64,000 nt of DNA from Halarcobacter ebronensis (GTDB lineage: Bacteria; Campylobacterota; Campylobacteria; Campylobacterales; Arcobacteraceae): assembly GCF_013201825.1 (NCBI RefSeq), contig NZ_CP053836.1, forward strand, positions 248,001 through 312,000, given 5' to 3'. Shown here one piece after another: positions 26,835-36,634 of this stretch. Within the stretch, counting starts at the first letter, position 1. Every line of letters begins with the position of its first letter. The position numbers were made by a program, and so were the translations under genes. The notes beneath the pieces are model-generated. The model saw only the letters and a list, made by a program, of their open reading frames with translations, was not told the origin of the DNA and ran no database searches.

Positions 26835-28019
26835 TTACCATTTAACTTCATATTTTTTTCTAAGATATATTGCAAAAGAGTTAAGTGAAATTAATATTGT
26901 TAATAACACCATAATCCCTGCAGCAGTCTTCTCAACATACATTCTCTCTGGCATTCCTGACCAAGTAAACAATTGTGCAGGCATAACCGTTGCTGCATGA
27001 AAAACCGAACTTGGAGCATCTGGAATAAATGCAATCATACCAATGATAATCAGAGGGGCAGTCTCACCCATTGCTTGTGCTAGACCAATAATTGAACCAG
27101 TTAGAATTCCAGGGAATGCTAAAGGCAGTACGTGGTCTCTTGTTACTTCAATTTTAGTTAGTCCCAAACCATAACCAGCTTGTCTAATAGAATCAGGTAC
27201 TGCTCTTAATGCTGCTCTAGAACTAACTATAATAATTGGTAGTGTCATAAGCGCAAGAGTTAAACCTCCAACAAGAGGTGAACTTCTTGGAAGTCCAAAA
27301 AGATTAATAAAAATAGCAAGTCCCAAAAGACCAAAAAGAATTGAAGGAATTGCAGCAAGGTTGTTAATATTTACCTCTATTGTTTGGGTAAATTTATTAT
27401 CATCTGCAAACTCTTCAAGGTAAATTGCTGTCATAACCCCAATTGGAAAAGCAAAAAGCATAGTTATAATCAGAGTTAAAATTGAACCAATAACTGCCGA
27501 GTTTAATCCAGCAAATTCAGGGATTTTTGAGTCACCATTTGTAAAAAATATCTTATTAAATTTAAGTTCAACATTTCCATAAGCTTTTAAATCGTCAATC
27601 AAAGCTCTATCTTTTCTTTTTAGTTTATAGTAGTGCCCTTTTAAATATTGGTCAACTTGGTCATCTGCTAGAGCCCAAACAGAAATAGTTTGTCCCATCA
27701 AAGAAGGATTTTGTTCAACATGTCTTGGAATCTCTCTAAGCCAAGCTCTTGATACAACACCTAAATATTCAGAACTAATTGCAGTTCTTGAATTCTCTAT
27801 TGACTCTTCATTATAAGTCACATCTACTTTTATATAAGCTTGTTCAAATGCAGGTGTTCCTTTTGAAATCATATCATATAGAAAGAATATCAAAAATGCT
27901 ATTGAGAAAATTAAAGAGGTAGCAGTAAAAGCTTTAAACCTTTTTGATTTTCTATGTCTTCCATTTAGAGTTGGATCATAAAATGGGTTATCAATATGTT
28001 TATTGTTTCTTTTAATCAT
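26835..28019 (-). CDS. pstA: Phosphate ABC transporter permease PstA
   Basis: A 394-residue inner-membrane permease. The C-terminal half is standard: [41 protein letters not shown] and the EAA-loop [30 protein letters not shown], then [10 protein letters not shown]. It is about 100 residues longer than E. coli PstA because a periplasmic segment of about 130 residues (about 60-190) is placed between the first and second membrane helices. Its start overlaps pstC's stop by four bases. Confidence 0.94.
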   Translation of the reverse strand: MIKRNNKHIDNPFYDPTLNGRHRKSKRFKAFTATSLIFSIAFLIFFLYDMISKGTPAFEQAYIKVDVTYNEESIENSRTAISSEYLGVVSRAWLREIPRHVEQNPSLMGQTISVWALADDQVDQYLKGHYYKLKRKDRALIDDLKAYGNVELKFNKIFFTNGDSKIPEFAGLNSAVIGSILTLIITMLFAFPIGVMTAIYLEEFADDNKFTQTIEVNINNLAAIPSILFGLLGLAIFINLFGLPRSSPLVGGLTLALMTLPIIIVSSRAALRAVPDSIRQAGYGLGLTKIEVTRDHVLPLAFPGILTGSIIGLAQAMGETAPLIIIGMIAFIPDAPSSVFHAATVMPAQLFTWSGMPERMYVEKTAAGIMVLLTILISLNSFAIYLRKKYEVKW

Positions 28020-28945
28020 AATGTGTTCACTTTATATTTTTCTTTAAATTTTCTAATCATCATCAATGAAATAATGTTCAAAAATAATGTTACGACAAAT
28101 AGTGCAAGCCCTAATGCAAATGCAGATAGAGTTTCAGGTGAGTTAAAAGCTTGATCCCCAACAAGAGCATCAACAATCCTAACTGTAACAGTTGTCATAT
28201 CTTCCAAAGGATTAAAAGATAGATTTGGTCTAAGACCTGCTGCCATTACAACAATCATTGTCTCTCCAATTGCTTTTGAAAAACCAAGAAGTGTTGCTGA
28301 GATGATACCTGGAAGTGCAGAAGGCAAAACAATATTTTTGATTGTCTCTCCTTGTGTCATACCAAGACCAAGAGAGGCTTTTCTTTGGCTATCAGGAACT
28401 GCTCTAATTACATCATCTGAAAGTGATGAAATTACAGGAATAATCATAATTCCCATAACTATTCCAGATGCAAGTGCTGAGTTAAATGTAGCTTCTAGAC
28501 CAAAAAAATCTGCTGCTTTTACAACAAAAGGTGCCACAGTAATTGCAGCAAAGAAACCATATACAACAGTAGGTATTCCTGCAAGAATTTCAAGTACAGG
28601 TTTTAGATAATCTCTTGTTCTCCCCGTTGCATATTCACTCATATAAATAGCACTTCCTAAACCAACTGGTAGGGCAACTGCCATTGCAATAAATGTAATC
28701 ATTAATGTGCCTGCAAAGATAGGTACTGCACCAAATTGACTTCCTATAACTCCTGGAGACCAAGTAGTTCCTGTAAGAAAGTACCAAAAACTTCTTAATT
28801 GGAAAAATGAGATAGCTTCAAACAATATTGAAAAAAGGATTCCAAAAGTAGTTAAAATTGAAATAGTTGATGCAAGAATCAAAGCAATTTTAATAACTCT
28901 CTCTTTTAATATTGTAGATCTGTTTTTTGATTCAAAAGAATGCAA
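28016..28945 (-). CDS. pstC: Phosphate ABC transporter permease PstC
   Basis: A 309-residue permease with six predicted transmembrane helices. Family motifs are LFEAISFFQLRSFWYFLTGT, PVLEILAGIPTVVYGFFA, GIVMGIMIIPVISSLSDD and the EAA-loop RKASLGLGMTQGETIKNIVLPSALPGI, followed by SKAIGETMIVVMAAG. It heads the pstCAB-phoU part of the cluster; a direct-repeat Pho-box candidate lies 45-63 bases upstream of the start. Confidence 0.95.
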   Translation of the reverse strand: MHSFESKNRSTILKERVIKIALILASTISILTTFGILFSILFEAISFFQLRSFWYFLTGTTWSPGVIGSQFGAVPIFAGTLMITFIAMAVALPVGLGSAIYMSEYATGRTRDYLKPVLEILAGIPTVVYGFFAAITVAPFVVKAADFFGLEATFNSALASGIVMGIMIIPVISSLSDDVIRAVPDSQRKASLGLGMTQGETIKNIVLPSALPGIISATLLGFSKAIGETMIVVMAAGLRPNLSFNPLEDMTTVTVRIVDALVGDQAFNSPETLSAFALGLALFVVTLFLNIISLMMIRKFKEKYKVNTL

Positions 28946-28990
28946 TGTCTACCTTTCAAATAAATTTTTGTGATATTCTATTAAAAGATG

Positions 28991-29008
28991 GTTACAGTAA
29001 AGTTACAT
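28991..29008 (-). promoter_or_regulatory. Candidate Pho box upstream of pstC
   Basis: On the minus strand ATGTAAC-TTTA-CTGTAAC is a direct repeat of seven bases with a four-base gap, the geometry of PhoB boxes (11-bp period). It overlaps the stop codon of the upstream EAL-GGDEF gene, so pstC may have its own phosphate-controlled promoter. Confidence 0.55.
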
Positions 29009-30733
29009 GTCTAGACAGACTCCAAATGGATAATCAACTCTTTTAGATAGTTTTTTAAATTCACCCAATTTTGAGTTTAGATTTTCTAAACTACTTTTTT
29101 TGCAAATCTCAATAATTGCACAAGAGACACTAAGCAGTTTAAAATCTCTCTCTACTCCAAATCTATCTTTTGCTGTAATAAATCCTTTTTTTATATCCTC
29201 TTCATTATATAGACTTTGTACACTAATTTCGAATTCACTTTGAATATGCGCGATAACTTCATTTACATATTCAAAAGTTGAGTTAATAAAACCAACAAAA
29301 AAGTCATCTCCACCAATATGTGCTATAAAACTCTCCCTTGAGAGATTTTTTTGAAGAATCTCTGAAAACATAAGTATTGCTCTATCTCCAAGTCTAAAGC
29401 CGTAGGTGTCATTAAATGGTTTGAAATCATTAAAATCAAAATAGATAATCTGTGATTGATATTTATTGTTAAAAACATTATAGATAAAATCATCAATTTG
29501 ATTATTCCCTGGAAGTTTAGTCAAAGGATTTTGGTTTTGAGCTATTTCAAGATTTCTTTTATATGAGAGTGAAAGAAGATTATTAAGGCTTATAAAACCA
29601 TAATATTTAGAATCTTTACTAACAAAAATACCTTTTGCATCGTTTCTCATATTAAATATCTCTAAAGCTTTATCAATACCCCAACTAATATCAATCTCTG
29701 GAACAGGTCTTAAATAGTGTTTTAATTTAGCTTTAAAAGATTGATTTTTTGCTAAAGAGAGACCATATTGAGAATAAGATATCTGTTTTATATCAACTTC
29801 ATATATAGCTCCTAAAATCTGTTTTTCTCTATTTACAATTGGTACAAAAGTATTTTTTGTATGCTCTTTAAAATATACGAATAGATCATGGAGTGAAGAG
29901 TCTTCATTTATTGCATCAATTTTTTCTATAAAAGATTTGTCAATACTATTACTTGCTAATCTTTTGTCTTTTTTGAAAAAACTCATATTTTTGTAGCTCT
30001 TTTTTACTTCATTTACATTTAGAGTTGGTCTACAAAAAAGGTAACCTTGGAGGTAATCAACTTTAATATCTTTACAAGTAAAGTACTCTTCAACTCTTTC
30101 AATCCCTTCTGCAATAACTCTTATGCCCATTATATGAGCCATTTCAACAACTGAAGAGCAAAAAAGCCTTTTTTTCTGATCTATATCAATATTTGTAATA
30201 AAAAATTTATCTATTTTAACAAAATTTGCATCTGAAATATAAAGAAGATGAAGACCTGATACTCCTGTACCAAAATCATCAATTGCAATATTTATATTAT
30301 CTTTTTTATAGTTTTGAATTGCCTCTTGAAAAAGATTTTCATCGCTAAAAGGATTATGTTCTGTTAGCTCAAAACAGAGTCTATCACTACTTAAGTCCAG
30401 TTCATCTAATATTTCAGCTGTTTTACCAAATGCTCTATTTGGCATGGTGAAAAATCTATTATCAATATTGTAAAAAAGTTTTAGATTTGGTACATCAATA
30501 AGAGTAAATTTTTTTATAGCAATTTTTCTTAATTTTATATCATAATCAAAGAGTATCTCTTTGTTTGCAAGGTAGTCAAAAAAGTCATTAATTGACTGGA
30601 AACCAATCTCTTGATAGTTTCTTATTAAGGCTTCAACAGCGAAAGTTTTTCCAGATTGTGTGTTTATAATAGGTTGATAAGCAAAATCTATTTTGCTTAG
30701 GTCTAGTTCCTTTTCTATCTTAGAATCCTCAAT
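29003..30733 (-). CDS. EAL-CBS-GGDEF cyclic-di-GMP protein inside the pst cluster; no canonical start codon
   Basis: A protein of about 570 residues. EAL domain first (about 1-240): FAYQPIINTQSGKTFAVEAL, LCFELTEHNPF, IAIDDFGTGVSGL, IAEGIERVEEY and QGYLFCRP. Then paired CBS domains (about 260-390), then GGDEF (about 400-565) with LTKLPGNNQIDDF and FIAHIGGDDFFVGF. Catalytic residues of both domains look intact. The first ATG (30445) lies 91 codons inside the EAL domain and would remove its active-site EAL motif. The open frame extends to a TAA at 30734-30736 but contains no ATG, GTG or TTG before 30445. The remaining options are ATA at 30718 (with GAGGA seven bases before it), ATT at 30733, or a damaged start: an in-frame ATG at 30745 is followed by AAA ATC TAA. 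Position between pstS and pstC suggests phosphate-linked signalling. Confidence 0.75.
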   Translation of the reverse strand: MEDSKIEKELDLSKIDFAYQPIINTQSGKTFAVEALIRNYQEIGFQSINDFFDYLANKEILFDYDIKLRKIAIKKFTLIDVPNLKLFYNIDNRFFTMPNRAFGKTAEILDELDLSSDRLCFELTEHNPFSDENLFQEAIQNYKKDNINIAIDDFGTGVSGLHLLYISDANFVKIDKFFITNIDIDQKKRLFCSSVVEMAHIMGIRVIAEGIERVEEYFTCKDIKVDYLQGYLFCRPTLNVNEVKKSYKNMSFFKKDKRLASNSIDKSFIEKIDAINEDSSLHDLFVYFKEHTKNTFVPIVNREKQILGAIYEVDIKQISYSQYGLSLAKNQSFKAKLKHYLRPVPEIDISWGIDKALEIFNMRNDAKGIFVSKDSKYYGFISLNNLLSLSYKRNLEIAQNQNPLTKLPGNNQIDDFIYNVFNNKYQSQIIYFDFNDFKPFNDTYGFRLGDRAILMFSEILQKNLSRESFIAHIGGDDFFVGFINSTFEYVNEVIAHIQSEFEISVQSLYNEEDIKKGFITAKDRFGVERDFKLLSVSCAIIEICKKSSLENLNSKLGEFKKLSKRVDYPFGVCLDM

Positions 30734-30802
30734 TTAGATTTTCATCTAGATTCAAACCTATCTCTTCGCGTAAAATAGGATAAATCTAGATGAAAATCTA
30801 AA
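30733..30802. repeat. 20-bp perfect inverted repeat at the 5' end of the EAL-CBS-GGDEF gene
   Basis: TTTAGATTTTCATCTAGATT (30733-30752) is the exact reverse complement of 30783-30802, with a 30-base centre. The centre includes GCG-rich TCTCTTCGCGT. One arm contains the in-frame ATG and the TAA that interrupt the 5' end of the signalling gene; the other abuts the pstS terminator. Confidence 0.8.
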
Positions 30803-30828
30803 AAGAGAAGAGAAACTCTTCCCTTTAA
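30803..30828 (-). terminator. Terminator of pstS
   Basis: On the minus strand AGGGAAGAG, loop TTT, CTCTTCTCT then TTTTTAG forms a nine-pair stem with one G-U pair, a few bases past the pstS stop codon. It would end or attenuate transcripts, giving high pstS and lower downstream expression. Confidence 0.7.
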
Positions 30829-30834
30829 AGAAAA

Positions 30835-31881
30835 CTATTTTTTAGATAAATCTTCTAAAGTAAGTTTTTTACCTGCTAATACAGACTCTCTATATGAAGC
30901 TCTTTCGTCAGCTGGTAGTGGGATTAAACCGATTTCAGTTAAGATACCACTTTTACCAATCATATTTTCTGACATAAACATTTCAACATAGTTTTTCATA
31001 GCTGGAACATCTTGTTTATGTGAGTTTTTAGTATAGAAAAATAATGATCTAGATACTGGGTATTTAGCTGATGAGATATTCTCTGGAGTTGGAGCGATAC
31101 CATTGATAGTTGAACCAGATAATTTGTCATCATTCTCTTCTAAGAATGAGAATCCGAAGATACCAAATGCAGTTTTATTTTTAGTTAATTTTTGTACGAT
31201 AATATTATCATTTTCTCCTGATGGTACATAAACACCGTCAGTTCTAATTACTGAATATTTTTTATATTTTTTATCTTCAGAAGCTTTGCTAGTATATACA
31301 TCCATTTTTTTGAAAGTGTGTTGCATTACTAACTCTTCAAAAGCATCTCTTGTACCAGAAGATTTTGGTGGTCCATAAACAATAATTTCTCTATTTGGTA
31401 AAGAAGCATCAATTTCTGACCAGTTTTTATATGGATTTTTAACTAAAGTTTTACCATCTTTTGAAGGAACTTCTTCAGCAACAGCTAATGCTAATTGTTC
31501 TCTTGTCACATTAAAAGCAGCATTTGATTTATCTTGAGCAAATGCAATACCATCAAATCCGATAACAGCTTCAGTAATATCAGTTACACCATTTTTTTGA
31601 CATAATTCAAACTCTTTTGCTTTCATTCTTCTTGAAGCATTTGTGATATCAGGAGTATTTAAATCATTTCCTGCACAAAATAGTTTCATACCACCACCTG
31701 AACCAGTTGATTCAACTACTGGAGTTGGGAATTTTGTTGTTGCACCTAATTCTTCAGCTACTGCAGAAGAGAAAGGGTAAACTGTAGATGAACCTACAAT
31801 TTTAATTTGGTCTCTAGCACTTAATGAAACAGTAAGCGCAGCAGATGCTAATAGAGCAAGTGTTGTTTTTTTCATAGTCAT
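30835..31881 (-). CDS. pstS: Phosphate-binding periplasmic protein PstS
   Basis: A 348-residue secreted phosphate binder. The signal peptide is KKTTLALLASAALTVSLSA. The mature protein starts with DQIKIVGSSTVYPFSSAVAEE and has the phosphate-binding loops STGSGGGMKLFCAG, NASRRMK and YGPPKSSGTRDAFEELV. The first ATG (31881) is six bases after GGAG and is preferred to the ATG two codons later. It is the first gene of the phosphate cluster, with a terminator after it and a Pho-box candidate before it. Confidence 0.95.
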   Translation of the reverse strand: MTMKKTTLALLASAALTVSLSARDQIKIVGSSTVYPFSSAVAEELGATTKFPTPVVESTGSGGGMKLFCAGNDLNTPDITNASRRMKAKEFELCQKNGVTDITEAVIGFDGIAFAQDKSNAAFNVTREQLALAVAEEVPSKDGKTLVKNPYKNWSEIDASLPNREIIVYGPPKSSGTRDAFEELVMQHTFKKMDVYTSKASEDKKYKKYSVIRTDGVYVPSGENDNIIVQKLTKNKTAFGIFGFSFLEENDDKLSGSTINGIAPTPENISSAKYPVSRSLFFYTKNSHKQDVPAMKNYVEMFMSENMIGKSGILTEIGLIPLPADERASYRESVLAGKKLTLEDLSKK

Positions 31882-31928
31882 ATTTTTCTCCGTTAAAAAA
31901 TTAAGATATGAAATTTTATTGTTTATTG

Positions 31929-31946
31929 ATTACATTTCGGTTACTA
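31929..31946 (-). promoter_or_regulatory. Candidate Pho box upstream of pstS
   Basis: On the minus strand TAGTAAC-CGAA-ATGTAAT is a 7-4-7 direct repeat closely matching the pstC box (ATGTAAC-TTTA-CTGTAAC). It lies about 48-65 bases upstream of the pstS start codon. Confidence 0.55.
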
Positions 31947-32015
31947 CTAAATGTATGAAGTGGGTATCAAAAAAGTGTATTAAAAAAAGGAGTTATGTGG
32001 CAAAGAAGAGAAGGA

Positions 32016-33083
32016 TTATAATCCATTCGCTTCTATAAGTCTTGATTGATAGTCTGCTATTAAAGGATCAATTATTTCATCAAATAATCCATCATTCATA
32101 ATATAGTCTAGTCTATATAGTGTTAAATTAATTCTATGGTCAGATACTCTGTTTTGTGGATAGTTATATGTTCTAATTCTTCCACTTCTATCACCAGTAC
32201 CTACTTGTTCTTTTCTGTTTGCGCCTTCTGCTTCCATTTTCTCTTGCATTTGAATGTCATAAAGTCTAGCTTTAAGTACTTTCATAGCTTTTTCTTTGTT
32301 TTTGTGTTGAGATTTTTGGTCTTGGTTTGTAACAACAATTCCTGTTGGAAGGTGAGTAATTCTAACTGCTGAGTCAGTAGTATTTACCGATTGTCCACCA
32401 CAACCACTTGAACGCATTACATCAATTTTTAAATCGTTTGGATTTATATCAACTTCAACATCATCAACTTCTGGCATAACTGCAACTGTAATAGCTGAAG
32501 TATGAACTCTTCCTTGTGATTCTGTTGCAGGAACTCTTTGAACTCTGTGGGTACCACCTTCAAACTTTAGTTTTGAATAGACATGGTCACCTTTAAAAAG
32601 GGCAACAATCTCTTTGTATCCTCCTGCCTCACTCTCACTTTGACTCATAAGTTCAACTTTCCAGCCATTGTTCTCTGCGTATCTTAGATATCCTCTAAAA
32701 AGATCTCCAACAAATATTGCAGCTTCATCTCCCCCAGTTCCTGCTCTAAGTTCCAAATAGATATTTTTTGCATCATTTGGATCTTTTGGAATCATTAAGA
32801 ACTTAATATCATCTTCCAATTGAGGTTTTTTAACTTCTAACTCTTTTAGTTCCTCTTTTGCAAGTTCTCCAAGCTCTTCATCTTCTAGCATTAGTTTGTT
32901 ATCTTCAATATCAGCTAATACTTTAAGATACTCTTTTGCTTTAGTAACAATAGGTTCAATACTTGATTGTTCTTTTGAAAGACCAGTCATTTTTTTAATG
33001 TCTGAAATGATATCAGGAGAACTTAACAGTTGGTTAATCTCCTCATATCTATCAATAAAAGGCAGTAATTTATCTTTTAGCAT
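32016..33083 (-). CDS. prfA: Peptide chain release factor 1
   Basis: RF1 ends translation at UAA and UAG. The 355-residue protein has the stop-codon reading region around [20 protein letters not shown], which includes the P-A-T motif, and the catalytic GGQ within [19 protein letters not shown] (about 228-246). It then has [15 protein letters not shown] and [20 protein letters not shown]. It follows rpsT by 45 bases on the same strand, so the two are probably cotranscribed. Confidence 0.97.
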   Translation of the reverse strand: MLKDKLLPFIDRYEEINQLLSSPDIISDIKKMTGLSKEQSSIEPIVTKAKEYLKVLADIEDNKLMLEDEELGELAKEELKELEVKKPQLEDDIKFLMIPKDPNDAKNIYLELRAGTGGDEAAIFVGDLFRGYLRYAENNGWKVELMSQSESEAGGYKEIVALFKGDHVYSKLKFEGGTHRVQRVPATESQGRVHTSAITVAVMPEVDDVEVDINPNDLKIDVMRSSGCGGQSVNTTDSAVRITHLPTGIVVTNQDQKSQHKNKEKAMKVLKARLYDIQMQEKMEAEGANRKEQVGTGDRSGRIRTYNYPQNRVSDHRINLTLYRLDYIMNDGLFDEIIDPLIADYQSRLIEANGL

Positions 33084-33128
33084 TGTTGTCTATATTTTTT
33101 ATAAAAATGTTCTATTATAATGTATTAA

Positions 33129-33389
33129 TTATAGAGCGTTAACTTTTACTTGTAATCTACTAACTTTTCTTGAAGCATTCGCTTTTTTAAGAATACCTTT
33201 TGAAACGCAGTGATGTAAGTATTTGTTAGCCGTTTTCATTGCTTCAACCGCTTTATCTTTATCTGCAGTTTCAACCGCAGCTAATACGTTTTTAACAACA
33301 TTTTTAATTCTTGTTTTATAGAATCTATTTCTTTCTGTTTTGATTCCAGTTTGTCTTGCTCTTTTTTCAGCAGATTTATGATTTGCCAT
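33129..33389 (-). CDS. rpsT: 30S ribosomal protein S20
   Basis: An 86-residue basic helical protein beginning [22 protein letters not shown], the S20 signature, and ending [19 protein letters not shown]. It binds 16S rRNA early in assembly. It is divergent from glmM and upstream of prfA, a common arrangement in Campylobacterota. Confidence 0.97.
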   Translation of the reverse strand: MANHKSAEKRARQTGIKTERNRFYKTRIKNVVKNVLAAVETADKDKAVEAMKTANKYLHHCVSKGILKKANASRKVSRLQVKVNAL

Positions 33390-33497
33390 ATTAATTTAAC
33401 CTCTTTGTAAAATTTTTAAGGGTAGAATATTACCTAAATAACTTTAAAGTTAGTTTAAAATAAGCTTAGTTTAATAAAAAACAGGAAGAGTCAACAG

Positions 33498-34832
33498 ATG
33501 AAACTATTTGGAACTGATGGTGTAAGAGGTAAAGCAGGGGAGTATCTTGATGCAATTACCGTATTAAAGCTGGCAAAAGCAGCTGGAATATATTTTAAAA
33601 AATATTCAACTACAAAGAAGATTTTAGTTGGAAAAGATACAAGAAGAAGTGGATATATGATAGAAAATGCACTTGTAAGTGGACTTACTTCAGTTGGATA
33701 CAATGTTATTCAAATTGGACCAATGCCAACTCCAGCAATTGCATATTTGACTGAATCTATGAGATGTGATGCAGGAATTATGATTTCTGCTTCTCATAAT
33801 CCTTTTGAAGATAATGGAATTAAATTTTTTAACAATCATGGAGATAAACTAGGAATTGAGAGTGAAGCTGAGATTGAAAAAATATTTCACAATGACGATT
33901 TACTTCAAGCAGAAGAAGCAACAGGGAGAAATATAGGCTCTTCAAAAAGAATTGATGATGTTATAGGAAGATATATTGTTTCAATTAAAAGTTCATTTCC
34001 CCATGATTTAGCGCTAAATGGGATAAGAGTTGTTCTTGATTGTGCAAATGGAGCAGCTTATAAAGTTGCACCTACAATTTTAGATGAATTGGGTGCTGAT
34101 GTAATCACTGTAAATAACAAACCAAACGGTTACAACATAAATGAGAGTTGTGGTGCACTTCATCCAGAAGAGGTTTGTAATTTAGTTAAAGAGTATAGAG
34201 CTGACATTGGTATAGCTTTAGATGGTGATGCTGATAGACTTGTTGTTGTTGATGAAGAGGGAGAAGTTGTTGATGGAGATAAACTTCTAGGAGCTTTGGC
34301 ACTATTTTTGAAAAATGAGAAGATGCTAAAAGGTGATGCTTGTGTAGCAACAGTAATGTCAAACAAAGCCCTTGAAGATTTTTTGGCAATCCATAAAATA
34401 GGTCTAATAAGAGCTAATGTTGGAGATAAATATGTTTTAGATGAGATGAAGAAAAATGGTGTAAATTTTGGTGGTGAACAAAGTGGACATATTATTTTTT
34501 CTGATGTTGCAAAAACAGGTGATGGTTTAGCTTCAGCTCTACAAGTTTTAGCACTTATTTTAAGAAGTGGGAAAAAAGCAAGTGAAGTGTTGAACCCTTT
34601 TGAACTTTATCCTCAAAAATTGGTTAATGTTAAAGTATTAGAGAAAAAACCATTAAATGAGATTGATGGCTTAGAAGATATTTTAAAAGGTATTAGAGAA
34701 AAAGGTATTAGAGAGTTAATTAGATACTCAGGAACTGAAAATAAAATTAGACTTCTTTTAGAGGGTAAAGATAAAAAAGAGGTTGAAAAGTCTATGAAAG
34801 AGTTAGAGTCTTTCATTAAAAAAGTTTTATGA
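33498..34832 (+). CDS. glmM: Phosphoglucosamine mutase GlmM
   Basis: GlmM converts glucosamine-6-phosphate to glucosamine-1-phosphate for cell-wall precursors. The 444-residue protein shows [12 protein letters not shown] at the start, the phosphoserine loop [19 protein letters not shown] (about 95-113), the metal loop [13 protein letters not shown] and the sugar loop [10 protein letters not shown], with the phosphate-binding [15 protein letters not shown] near the end. The ATG follows AGGAAGAG. lspA overlaps its stop by four bases. Confidence 0.97.
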   Translation: MKLFGTDGVRGKAGEYLDAITVLKLAKAAGIYFKKYSTTKKILVGKDTRRSGYMIENALVSGLTSVGYNVIQIGPMPTPAIAYLTESMRCDAGIMISASHNPFEDNGIKFFNNHGDKLGIESEAEIEKIFHNDDLLQAEEATGRNIGSSKRIDDVIGRYIVSIKSSFPHDLALNGIRVVLDCANGAAYKVAPTILDELGADVITVNNKPNGYNINESCGALHPEEVCNLVKEYRADIGIALDGDADRLVVVDEEGEVVDGDKLLGALALFLKNEKMLKGDACVATVMSNKALEDFLAIHKIGLIRANVGDKYVLDEMKKNGVNFGGEQSGHIIFSDVAKTGDGLASALQVLALILRSGKKASEVLNPFELYPQKLVNVKVLEKKPLNEIDGLEDILKGIREKGIRELIRYSGTENKIRLLLEGKDKKEVEKSMKELESFIKKVL

Positions 34833-35290
34833 TAGATAAATTTAAAATAGCTTGTTCTATTTTTATTGCATTATTAATAGTTGACCAAGTTATAAAATTT
34901 GGCTTTGCACACTTTGGTTGGGGTGTGCAAGGTCCTATTATCTCTTTACAACTTGCATATAATTATGGAGTAGCATTCTCAATGTTCTCTTTTTTGGCTG
35001 AATATTTAAAATATATTCAGTTAACTCTTGTGATTATTGGAAGCTTTTATTTATATAAAAATCAATATCTTTTTAAAGAGTACTATCTTGCAATTGCACT
35101 TTTATATGCAGGAGGCTTGTCAAATATTCTAGATAGGTTTACATATGGTGCAGTGGTGGATTATGTATATTGGCACTATATGTTTGAGTTTGCAATATTT
35201 AACTTAGCTGATGTGTTAATAGATTTAGCTGTTGCTTTAATAATATATAAGCAATTTAGGAATTCAAAAAAGAGTCAAGAGACTCTTTAG
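34829..35290 (+). CDS. lspA: Lipoprotein signal peptidase LspA
   Basis: A 153-residue inner-membrane aspartyl protease that removes lipoprotein signal peptides. Four transmembrane segments are visible. The active-site aspartates are in [21 protein letters not shown] (about 92-112, D near residue 108) and [12 protein letters not shown] (about 124-135). [11 protein letters not shown] is the conserved asparagine segment. It is coupled to glmM by an ATGA overlap. Its last codons form AAAGAGTC-AAGA-GACTCTTT, a small hairpin overlapping the stop. Confidence 0.96.
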   Translation: MIDKFKIACSIFIALLIVDQVIKFGFAHFGWGVQGPIISLQLAYNYGVAFSMFSFLAEYLKYIQLTLVIIGSFYLYKNQYLFKEYYLAIALLYAGGLSNILDRFTYGAVVDYVYWHYMFEFAIFNLADVLIDLAVALIIYKQFRNSKKSQETL

Positions 35291-35352
35291 CTTTGGTAGT
35301 TAATGGAAATTTAGCTATAATCCACAAAAAATAAAATTAAAGCGAGTGATTA

Positions 35353-36633
35353 ATGGGTCAAACTATTACAGAAAAAATATTTAGTGAACACGTAGGAAAA
35401 GAGGTTTACGCTGGAGAAATAGTTAGAAGTCCAATTGATATGGTAATTGGTAATGATATTACAACTCCTATTTCAATTAAAGCGTTTGAAGATGGTGGCT
35501 TTGAAAAATTAGCTAATCCTGATGGATTTGCAATTGTTCTTGATCACTTTATTCCTGCAAAAGATATAGCAAGTGCAAATCAAGCAAAAATCTCTAGAGA
35601 TTTTGCATTAAAACATAACTTGAAAAACTATTTTGATGAAAAAGATATGGGTATAGAACATGCACTTTTACCTGAAAAAGGTTTAGTTTTACCAGGAGAT
35701 GTTATTATTGGGGCAGATTCACATACCTGTACACATGGAGCTCTAGGAGCATTTTCTACAGGAATGGGAAGTACAGATATCTCTTTTGGAATGATTACTG
35801 GTGGAAACTGGTTTAAAGTTCCAGAATCAATTAAAGTTGTCTTTAAAGGAAAACCAGCACCATTTGTAACAGGAAAAGATTTAATTTTAGAAATTATTAG
35901 AATCCTAGGTGTTGATGGAGCATTATATAAAGCTTTAGAGTTTACAGGTGATACTATTCAATACCTATCAATGGATGATAGATTCTCTTTATGTAATATG
36001 GCTATTGAAGCTGGAGCAAAAAATGGTATTGTTGCATACGATGAAACTACAAAAGAGTTCTTAGATAAAGTATCTGCTACAAATGGTGGATTAAGAGCTG
36101 AACCTAAAATTCATTATAGTGATGAAGATGCAAACTACTGTCAAATTATTGAAATAGATGTTGCAAAACTTGAACCAGTAATTGCATATCCATTTTTACC
36201 ATCAAATGGACACTCTGTTTCACAAGCAGTAAGTGATAATATTAAAGTTGACCAAGTATTTATTGGAAGCTGTACAAATGGTAGATTAAGTGATTTTAAA
36301 ATGGCAGCTGAGATTTTAAAAGATAAAAAAGTGGCACGACATGTAAGACTAATCTTAACTCCTGGAACACAAAAAATCCTAAGAGAAGCAACAAAGCTTG
36401 GATATATTGATACTTTAGTTGATGCAGGTGCTGTTGTATCAAATCCAACTTGTGGAGCATGTTTAGGTGGATATATGGGGATTTTAGGAGATAATGAAGT
36501 TTGTATCTCTACAACTAATAGAAATTTTGTAGGAAGAATGGGATCAAGAAGCTCTAAAATTTACCTTGCAAATAGTGCAGTTGCAGCAGCAAGTGCAATC
36601 TCAGGATATATTACAGATCCAAAAAGTCTTTAA
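35353..36633 (+). CDS. leuC: 3-isopropylmalate dehydratase large subunit LeuC
   Basis: A 426-residue aconitase-family enzyme of leucine synthesis that needs a small LeuD subunit, not found in this window. Cluster-binding cysteines are in IGSCTNGRLSDFKMA (about residue 317) and NPTCGACLGGYMG (about 375-387). GADSHTCTHGALGAFSTGMGS is the active-site segment. The size fits the bacterial and archaeal LeuC/HacA subgroup of about 420 residues. A role in 2-methylcitrate or homoaconitate chemistry is less likely but not excluded. Confidence 0.9.
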   Translation: MGQTITEKIFSEHVGKEVYAGEIVRSPIDMVIGNDITTPISIKAFEDGGFEKLANPDGFAIVLDHFIPAKDIASANQAKISRDFALKHNLKNYFDEKDMGIEHALLPEKGLVLPGDVIIGADSHTCTHGALGAFSTGMGSTDISFGMITGGNWFKVPESIKVVFKGKPAPFVTGKDLILEIIRILGVDGALYKALEFTGDTIQYLSMDDRFSLCNMAIEAGAKNGIVAYDETTKEFLDKVSATNGGLRAEPKIHYSDEDANYCQIIEIDVAKLEPVIAYPFLPSNGHSVSQAVSDNIKVDQVFIGSCTNGRLSDFKMAAEILKDKKVARHVRLILTPGTQKILREATKLGYIDTLVDAGAVVSNPTCGACLGGYMGILGDNEVCISTTNRNFVGRMGSRSSKIYLANSAVAAASAISGYITDPKSL

Positions 36634-36634
36634 G

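Noticed and set aside
36566-36634. Longer mobA start inside the end of leuC
   Set aside because: The upstream 23 residues are the leuC 3' end in another frame (Gln-rich); the ATG at 36635 begins the conserved N-terminus.
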